From NCBI GenBank assembly GCA_050733695.1, contig JBOHTO010000087.1, forward strand, positions 1 through 9,826: a stretch of 9,826 bases of DNA, written 5' to 3'. Position 1 is the first letter of the stretch; each line of letters begins with the position of its first letter. Shown here in pieces: positions 6,226 through 9,826 of the stretch. Origin of the DNA: JBOHTO01 sp050733695 (GTDB taxonomy: Bacteria; Gemmatimonadota; Gemmatimonadetes; Gemmatimonadales; Gemmatimonadaceae). The position numbers and the translations under genes were made by a program. The notes under the pieces were generated by a model. The model saw only the letters and a program-made list of their open reading frames with translations, ran no database searches and had not been told where the DNA came from.

Positions 6226-7335
6226 TCACGGCCGCGGCTGATGGGCGGTTGCGCTCGCAAGTGAGCGGAGCCGGTCGGAAACCTCGCGCTCGCGCCGTGT
6301 TCCAGCGCCCGGTGATTGCTGCGCGAACAGCCCCACCTGCCCGCCCGTGTGCCAGAACAGCACCGTCTCACTGTCGCGGAACCGGCCTTCGCGCACGCAG
6401 GCGATGAGTGCCGAGAGCGCCTTGGCCGTGTAGGTGTTGTCGACGAAGATCGCCTCGTTCCGCGCCGCGAGCCGCTGCGCCTCCAGCGATGCTTCTGTCG
6501 GGATCGTGTAGCCCTCTCCGACAAAAGCGTCGTCCACCGTGATCGCGCAGCCGGCCGCGAGCGCCGCTCCGTCGCGGCCCAGCATGTCGCCGATGCCGGC
6601 GATGATCGTCCGCACAGTCTGCTGGATCTCTCCCGATGGCTCGTCCGAGCTCACGCCAATCACCCGAGTATCGAGGCCGTGCAGCGCGCAGCCGGCGACG
6701 ATGCCCGCCTGGGTTCCGCCCGAGGACGAGGCGTGGATGATCACATCCGGCGCGTCGATCTGCTCGAGCATCTCGCCGATCGCCCGAACGAATCCCAGTG
6801 CACCGAGTGGTGTCGACGCGCCGAGCGGTACCTCGTACGGCGCGCGGCCGGCGCGGCGCAGGCGACTCATGGTCGCCTGAACGGCTGCCCCGCGTTCGTC
6901 GCGCGTCGCGATGTACTCGACCTCGGCCCCGAGCAGTTCGCGGAGGAGCGCGTTCGCCGTCAGGCGCGCCGGCTTCTCGCCGTTGGCGATCATGACGCAG
7001 CCGAGTCCGAGCCTGGCGGCGGTGGCCGCGGTGGCGCGCGCGTGGTTCGACTGTATTCCGCCCGTTGTCACGAGCGTATCCGCTCCCGCCCCGAGCGCCT
7101 GCGCGGCGACGAGTTCGAGCTTGCGCACCTTGTTGCCGCCGAAGCCGAAGGGGATGGCGTCGTCGCGCTTGACCAGGAGCCGGGGACCGCCGCCGAGCGC
7201 CGAGCGCAGCCGCGCCATCTCGTCGACGGGCGTGGGTGCGCCGAGCAGGGAGACGGCTTCGAATTCCAGCAGGCTGCGCAGCGCCTCATCGTCGCGGCGC
7301 GTCGGGGCGCGCTGTTTCGTGACGCCGACGCTCAT
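6226..7335 (-). CDS. PLP-dependent D-cysteine desulfhydrase / ACC deaminase family enzyme
   Basis: A 369-residue fold-type II PLP enzyme, cytoplasmic (no signal). Family landmarks are LLVKRDDAIPFGFGGNKVRKLEL with the Schiff-base K69, the phosphate/substrate loop TTGGIQSNHARATA with S96, N97 and H98, a glycine-rich SSSGGTQAG loop, DNTYTAKALSALI, and a C-terminal FWHTGGQVGLF. The SNH form and HTGG resemble D-cysteine desulfhydrase (DcyD) more than true ACC deaminase, which usually has SNQ. Expected chemistry is alpha,beta-elimination of a D-amino acid such as D-cysteine to pyruvate, ammonia and sulfide, but relatives such as L-cysteate sulfo-lyase (CuyA) mean the substrate is unsettled. It is longer than DcyD (about 330) because of a polar C-terminal tail of about 30 residues. 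Its ATG overlaps the dppA stop (ATGA, 7332-7335), showing coupled translation with the D-aminopeptidase and favouring a D-amino-acid substrate. Confidence 0.88.
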   Translation of the reverse strand: MSVGVTKQRAPTRRDDEALRSLLEFEAVSLLGAPTPVDEMARLRSALGGGPRLLVKRDDAIPFGFGGNKVRKLELVAAQALGAGADTLVTTGGIQSNHARATAATAARLGLGCVMIANGEKPARLTANALLRELLGAEVEYIATRDERGAAVQATMSRLRRAGRAPYEVPLGASTPLGALGFVRAIGEMLEQIDAPDVIIHASSSGGTQAGIVAGCALHGLDTRVIGVSSDEPSGEIQQTVRTIIAGIGDMLGRDGAALAAGCAITVDDAFVGEGYTIPTEASLEAQRLAARNEAIFVDNTYTAKALSALIACVREGRFRDSETVLFWHTGGQVGLFAQQSPGAGTRREREVSDRLRSLASATAHQPRP

Positions 7336-8252
7336 GGCGAGAGCCCCGGCTCGTACGTGGCGATGAACTCGAGGAACTCCGAGACCTCGACGATGTCGCG
7401 CCCGGTAAAGCGAATGGAGTGGGCGTCGATTCGTTCGATGCCCGGAAGGTAGGCAAGTATCTCGGCCGGCCGATAGTTCTTGAAGGTGACGCTCACGCGG
7501 GCGGGCGTCTCCACGACGTACGCGTCGATCTCACCGCGACGAGCGACGCCCGCCTGGACCTTTTCTCTTATGAGGGCGCGCGCCGCCTGGGGCGTCATTG
7601 TCACGGCAGAGTGGAAGCTGATCGTGCGCTTCACAACGGCGCCTTCGATGTCGCCGATGATGCGTTGTGCCTCCGCGACGGCGGCGTCGTCACCGGAAAT
7701 CATCACGATCGGCACGCCGAAGTGGCCCGCGATCGCAGCGTTGATGCCGGCTTCAGGCATTGCCACTCCATTCAGAACCACGGCCGCGAGGTTGGCGCTG
7801 GACATGGTATGCGCGCGAACGCCCACGGGGCTGGTGGTCGACGCGTGATAGCCGATGAAGACCGCGGCGTCGAACGTGGAGTCGATGCCCTGCATCATCA
7901 TGAGCGGGCGCGGCCATCCGCGGATGACCATGATCCCCTCCGGCAGCCGCTCGATGAGCAGGTTCTGCCCGTTGCCGTGCGAGTCGCTGACGAGGATCTC
8001 CGTCGCGCCTGCTGCGCGCGCGCCCTCGATGGCGGCGAGAACCTCTTCGGTCATCCACTCGCGCGCACGCGAGTACTCGAAGCCGGAGGGTCCGAGCTGT
8101 TCACCCGTGACCACGCCCGCGACGCCCTCCATGTCGGCGGAAATGTAGACCTTGAGCGGTTGCTGGGCGAGAGCGGTTGAGGCGGCGGGGATCGCGAGCA
8201 GTGCGGCCGCGAGGAGACAGTTGTATGGAGTGCTCGACATCACGGTGACCAT
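7332..8252 (-). CDS. dppA: Exported M55-family D-aminopeptidase (DppA-like)
   Basis: A 306-residue zinc peptidase of family M55, the family of B. subtilis DppA, which removes N-terminal D-amino acids from short peptides such as D-Ala-D-Ala. All five metal/active-site positions are visible: D40 and E42 in ISADMEGVAGV, H92 in SDSHGNG, H136 in IGYHAST, and E167 in MPEAGINAAIAGHFGVPIVMISGDD. The D-to-H spacings (52 and 44 residues) equal those of DppA. Unlike cytoplasmic DppA, residues 1-29 form a Sec-type signal peptide (hydrophobic LLAAALLAIPAAS, cleavage after ALA), so it acts in the periplasm or outside. ATG 8252 is the earliest possible start, since an in-frame TAA lies 12 bases upstream; ATG 8240 is an alternative. 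No strong ribosome binding site is seen. It is first gene of an operon with the PLP enzyme, probably for D-peptide or cell-wall peptide salvage. Confidence 0.9.
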   Translation of the reverse strand: MVTVMSSTPYNCLLAAALLAIPAASTALAQQPLKVYISADMEGVAGVVTGEQLGPSGFEYSRAREWMTEEVLAAIEGARAAGATEILVSDSHGNGQNLLIERLPEGIMVIRGWPRPLMMMQGIDSTFDAAVFIGYHASTTSPVGVRAHTMSSANLAAVVLNGVAMPEAGINAAIAGHFGVPIVMISGDDAAVAEAQRIIGDIEGAVVKRTISFHSAVTMTPQAARALIREKVQAGVARRGEIDAYVVETPARVSVTFKNYRPAEILAYLPGIERIDAHSIRFTGRDIVEVSEFLEFIATYEPGLSP

Positions 8253-8383
8253 GGTGGCTGGTTACGCGGGTTGGTGGCGTTCTGCCAAGGTACGCGCCCA
8301 CGAGTGAATCGGCCAGCGTTGCAGGGCGTCCGGACGTATTCCGGGCCGTGCGGCGGGCAGCGCAGCGTAGGGAAGTCCGCCAT

Positions 8384-8428
8384 GGGTATACATACAATGG
8401 GACAGATTGCATGGACGAAGGTATGGAC
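8384..8428 (-). promoter_or_regulatory. dppA upstream control region with TTGTATG and GYATGGAC repeats
   Basis: On the minus strand TTGTATG (complement of 8391-8397) is followed by TATACC (complement of 8385-8390). On the plus strand two near-identical units, GCATGGAC (8409-8416) and GTATGGAC (8421-8428), lie 12 bases apart, and a looser ATGGGAC sits at 8397-8403. TTGTATG is shared with the MocR upstream region. The heptamer CAGATTG also occurs in both (4786-4792 and 8403-8409). The second repeat overlaps the -35 of the divergent plus-strand promoter, so one bound regulator could affect both directions. No -35/-10 pair for dppA with standard spacing was confirmed. Confidence 0.35.
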
Positions 8429-8452
8429 AGAACGCGGCCGCGGGTTTATGAT
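8424..8452 (+). promoter_or_regulatory. Sigma70-like promoter, plus strand
   Basis: TGGACA (8424-8429) and TATGAT (8447-8452) are separated by exactly 17 bases. Each hexamer matches the bacterial consensus at 5 of 6 positions, making this one of the best promoter matches in the window. Transcription would start near 8459, away from dppA and toward the 3' end of the nucleotidyltransferase gene. Confidence 0.5.
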
Positions 8453-8458
8453 AGGCGG

Positions 8459-8476
8459 CCGGCCGATTCTGGCCGG
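8459..8476 (+). repeat. Hairpin at the predicted start of the plus-strand transcript
   Basis: CCGGCC (8459-8464) and GGCCGG (8471-8476) form a perfect 6-bp stem with a 6-base loop. It falls at the predicted 5' end of RNA from the 8424-8452 promoter and could protect that RNA or be an operator. It may be chance in such GC-rich DNA. Confidence 0.3.
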
Positions 8477-8609
8477 TGGCGTCGCTGCGCATGGGAGTTC
8501 CGATCGCTCGCGCGATTCCCGGAGCTCGTCGCTGTCCGATGTCATCCCTGTCGAGGGTCGTGTCCGCCAGGCGGAATCCCGTCTGCTGCCGGCATGGCAA
8601 GGAGGAGTA

Positions 8610-8660
8610 ATGACGAGTCGGTTCTGTCGGTTGATTGTTGCGCTTGCTGACGATATGTAG
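8610..8660 (+). CDS. Possible 16-residue small peptide with strong ribosome binding site
   Basis: AAGGAGG at 8599-8605 lies four bases before ATG 8610, among the best Shine-Dalgarno sites in the window. It heads a frame of only 16 codons (MTSRFCRLIVALADDM) ending at TAG 8658-8660. A 39-codon frame from ATG 8491 ends with TAA 8608-8610, whose last base is the A of this ATG, a layout seen in coupled genes; its product is Arg-rich and unconvincing. Both would lie on RNA from the promoter at 8424-8452. The peptide has a short hydrophobic centre and no recognised family. It could be a leader peptide, a gene remnant or chance. Confidence 0.22.
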   Translation: MTSRFCRLIVALADDM

Positions 8661-8678
8661 CTTCGCGAGCGTGGCGCC

Positions 8679-9155
8679 TCACTTTCCTCCGCGCATTGCA
8701 AGCAGTGCTCTCAGCTCGATCAGGTGCTCGAGATCGCGTGGCCGGCCGGCGGCGCGCTTGGCCGCGATGAGCGCGGGCAGGGTGAGCACACGAAACTCCG
8801 TCGTCCCGATCGTGGCCGCCTCCGAGCTGGCGCGGGCGCGGGCGTGGTTGCCCACGCCCGCCACCAGGTCCATGATATCGATGTCGCCGACATCCGTGGT
8901 GAGTGTCATGACGGGCGTTGTCCGCAGCGCCTGCACGTCGAGGATGAAGGGCAGTCCGCGCTCCACGCCGCGAAGATACGCGTGCCAGCTCCGCAGGAGC
9001 GCGACAAGGCCATCGACGCTGTCCGGCGCGGTATCGTAACAGATGTCGAGATCATTCGTGAGCCGCGCGGATCCGTGAATCGTCGCCGCGACGCCGCCGA
9101 TCACGACAAAGCGTACTCCCGCGGCGACAAGGGCCGAGATCATCTGCTCGAACAT
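8679..9155 (-). CDS. Small nucleotidyltransferase, AbiEii/MNT-like, possible toxin
   Basis: A 158-residue protein with the pol-beta nucleotidyltransferase core. It has the GG motif in VVIGGVAATIHGSARLTNDLDICYD (G20, G21), followed by the metal-binding pair D35 and D37, and a third acidic position (D91 or D93) in TTDVGDIDIMD. The C-terminal part (TLPALIAAKRAAGRPRDLEHLIELRAL) is a helical Lys/Arg-rich segment typical of small NTases in two-gene modules. Such enzymes transfer nucleotides to RNA, proteins or antibiotics; several (AbiEii, MenT) are toxins acting on tRNA, while MNT-type proteins act as antitoxins, so the role here is not fixed. It is much shorter than AbiEii (about 300 residues). 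ATG 9155 lies six bases after the stop of the upstream partner, with only a weak GAGATAGAG ribosome site, indicating coupled expression. Confidence 0.75.
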   Translation of the reverse strand: MFEQMISALVAAGVRFVVIGGVAATIHGSARLTNDLDICYDTAPDSVDGLVALLRSWHAYLRGVERGLPFILDVQALRTTPVMTLTTDVGDIDIMDLVAGVGNHARARASSEAATIGTTEFRVLTLPALIAAKRAAGRPRDLEHLIELRALLAMRGGK

Positions 9156-9161
9156 GCCGCT

Positions 9162-9701
9162 CTATCTCTGTGAGCGACGGCGCTTGACCGCCGAGCCGCG
9201 CTCGCTGTTCTGCCCGCGCCGAACGCGACGGCGGAAGGCGGCCATGGCATCGAGTTGCCGGAGACGCTCGGCTGGTTCGCGCCCGAGGTTGCTGGCGAGC
9301 AGCGTCAGGTCCAGGCCGTAGTCCGCCGCCACAAGCAGCGCATCCCCGCGCGCTGCTGCCGCTCTTCCGCGCCGGCGTGGGGCGTAGCCGCTGCGGAGGC
9401 GCGAGAGTCCGACATTAACGCCGGCAAGAATGCGATACACGTCGACGGCTGCCGATACGGCTGTGTCTCCGCCCGGCAGGGGAACCGGCTTCCGCCCGCC
9501 GGCGTAGCGCCGCAGAACATCGGCCGCCATCTCGTACGCGCGCGGCATCGGCATTCCCAGAGATTCGTGCAGCGCTCGTGCTACGGCCAGCCGCTTTGCT
9601 GCCGGCAGCGTATATGGCAGGGGTGCATCGAGGGCTGCGGAAGCGTTGAGGATCCATTTCGGGCCGACGTTCAGCAGACACGACAGTTCGCCCAGGGTCA
9701 T
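9162..9701 (-). CDS. Uncharacterised DNA-binding-like partner of the nucleotidyltransferase, possible antitoxin
   Basis: A 179-residue protein from ATG 9701; a TTG start at 9737 would add 12 residues but lies across the promoter and operator. The N-terminus (MTLGELSCLLNVGPKWILNA) looks like a helix-turn-helix first half, with helical segments LPAAKRLAVARALHESLG and MPRAYEMAADVLRRYAGG after it. The middle (AVSAAVDVYRILAGVNVGLS) is helical, then a basic linker (YAPRRRGRAAAARG), a short region ALLVAADYGLDLTLLASNLG, and a very basic tail (RRRVRRGQNSERGSAVKRRR). I do not recognise a named family. Placement directly before an NTase, with a palindrome in its own promoter, suggests an autoregulating antitoxin or substrate-specificity partner. 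The basic tail would suit nucleic acid binding. Function is inferred from context only. Confidence 0.6.
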   Translation of the reverse strand: MTLGELSCLLNVGPKWILNASAALDAPLPYTLPAAKRLAVARALHESLGMPMPRAYEMAADVLRRYAGGRKPVPLPGGDTAVSAAVDVYRILAGVNVGLSRLRSGYAPRRRGRAAAARGDALLVAADYGLDLTLLASNLGREPAERLRQLDAMAAFRRRVRRGQNSERGSAVKRRRSQR

Positions 9702-9706
9702 GTACC

Positions 9707-9737
9707 ATAATATGTCTGATAAGCAGACATAATTCAA
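9707..9737 (-). promoter_or_regulatory. Promoter with internal palindromic operator for the NTase module
   Basis: On the minus strand a -35-like TTGAAT (complement of 9732-9737) and a -10-like TATTAT (complement of 9707-9712) are 19 bases apart; CATATT (complement of 9709-9714) would give 17. Between them sits a perfect inverted repeat, TATGTCTG (9711-9718) and CAGACATA (9724-9731), with a 5-base spacer. A repressor bound there would block polymerase, the usual autoregulation of toxin-antitoxin operons. The ATG begins only 5 bases after TATTAT, so the mRNA is leaderless or nearly so. AGCAGACA from the right arm recurs at 9673-9680 inside the gene, a possible secondary half-site. Confidence 0.55.
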
Positions 9738-9826
9738 CGCGCCCTGGCACCCGCTCCCGGCTCAACCCTCACGCCACGAATCGTGGATCGCGAGATCTCG
9801 GCTCTGATCTGGTTGTCGTGCGTGCG

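Larger units (their letters stand above)
8253..8678. other. 426-base intergenic stretch between dppA and the nucleotidyltransferase gene
   Basis: No conventional gene is supported here. It holds the presumed leader of dppA (8253 to about 8380), an AT-richer control segment (8384-8430), a plus-strand sigma70-like promoter, a hairpin at the predicted transcript start, and one very short plus-strand reading frame with an excellent ribosome binding site. Each is listed separately. Longer open frames on either strand are Arg/Ser/Pro-rich and lack recognisable domains. A degraded gene cannot be excluded. Confidence 0.6.

Noticed and set aside
6316..7452. Open frame of 378 codons on the plus strand, antisense to the PLP enzyme and the dppA 3' end.
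   Set aside because: The opposite strand encodes an intact family member with catalytic residues; this frame has no recognisable motif and spans two genes.
9774..9799. Palindromes CCACGAATCGTGG (9774-9786) and CGAGATCTCG (9790-9799) near the right edge.
   Set aside because: Short, adjacent and without a T-run or a gene to terminate; could be regulatory for a gene outside the window, but nothing here supports it.
9734..9826. Frame open from the right window edge on the minus strand to a TGA at 9736-9734 (31 codons), with a mirror-image open frame on the plus strand including a GTG at 9787.
   Set aside because: Both strands give similar third-position GC (about 73 percent) and no recognisable family; too little sequence to choose, so no partial gene is claimed.
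1..9826. CRISPR arrays, tRNA or rRNA genes, insertion-sequence ends, riboswitches.
   Set aside because: No repeat-spacer pattern, cloverleaf, rRNA segment, transposase or recognisable aptamer was seen on reading both strands; absence of short or divergent tRNA-like elements cannot be guaranteed without a covariance-model search.

Overview
High-GC bacterial DNA (strong G/C preference at third codon positions, several GTG starts, weak Shine-Dalgarno sites). The mix of short Trp-rich lipoproteins, a Tat-type PhoX, an exported M55 peptidase and a MocR regulator would fit Gemmatimonadota or another GC-rich soil phylum. That placement is inference; there is no rRNA or marker gene to settle it.

Layout, left to right. 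(1) 1-94, minus strand: the first codons of a membrane-type protein running off the window. It is divergent from (2) 288-818, plus: a small membrane protein with an HExxH metal-site motif. (3) 1036-1500, plus: a short secreted lipoprotein whose 3' third looks frameshifted. (4) 1576-4677, plus: a compact phosphate operon. It encodes a PhoU-like (DUF47) Pit accessory protein, a PiT phosphate permease, and a PhoX-family alkaline phosphatase with a twin-arginine plus lipobox leader. It is preceded at 1497-1536 by four 7-bp units on an exact 11-bp period, the geometry of a PhoB/PhoP box, and followed by a GC-rich hairpin. (5) 4826-6211, plus: a MocR/GntR regulator (winged helix plus aminotransferase-like domain with its PLP lysine). 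It converges on (6) 8252-6226, minus: a two-gene operon of an exported M55 D-aminopeptidase (DppA family) and a PLP-dependent D-cysteine desulfhydrase/ACC-deaminase family enzyme, joined by an ATGA overlap. (7) 8253-8678: an intergenic stretch with the dppA upstream region and a good plus-strand sigma70-like promoter that has no obvious conventional gene behind it. (8) 9701-8679, minus: a small-protein/nucleotidyltransferase pair that resembles a toxin-antitoxin module, with a perfect inverted repeat inside its promoter and a very short or absent mRNA leader.

How the parts may work together. The phosphate operon pairs extracytoplasmic release of phosphate from organic esters (PhoX) with inner-membrane uptake (Pit) and its accessory regulator. 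The MocR-dppA-deaminase cluster looks like a D-amino-acid/D-dipeptide salvage unit: the exported peptidase frees N-terminal D-residues, the cytoplasmic PLP enzyme degrades a D-amino acid, and the PLP-binding regulator may sense one. TTGTATG-type motifs occur upstream of both the regulator and dppA. The nucleotidyltransferase pair is likely an independent accessory module. I recognise the individual families. The parts I regard as possibly undescribed are the four-unit Pho-box array, the MocR/DppA/desulfhydrase grouping, the nucleotidyltransferase partner protein and the unexplained plus-strand transcript near 8459.
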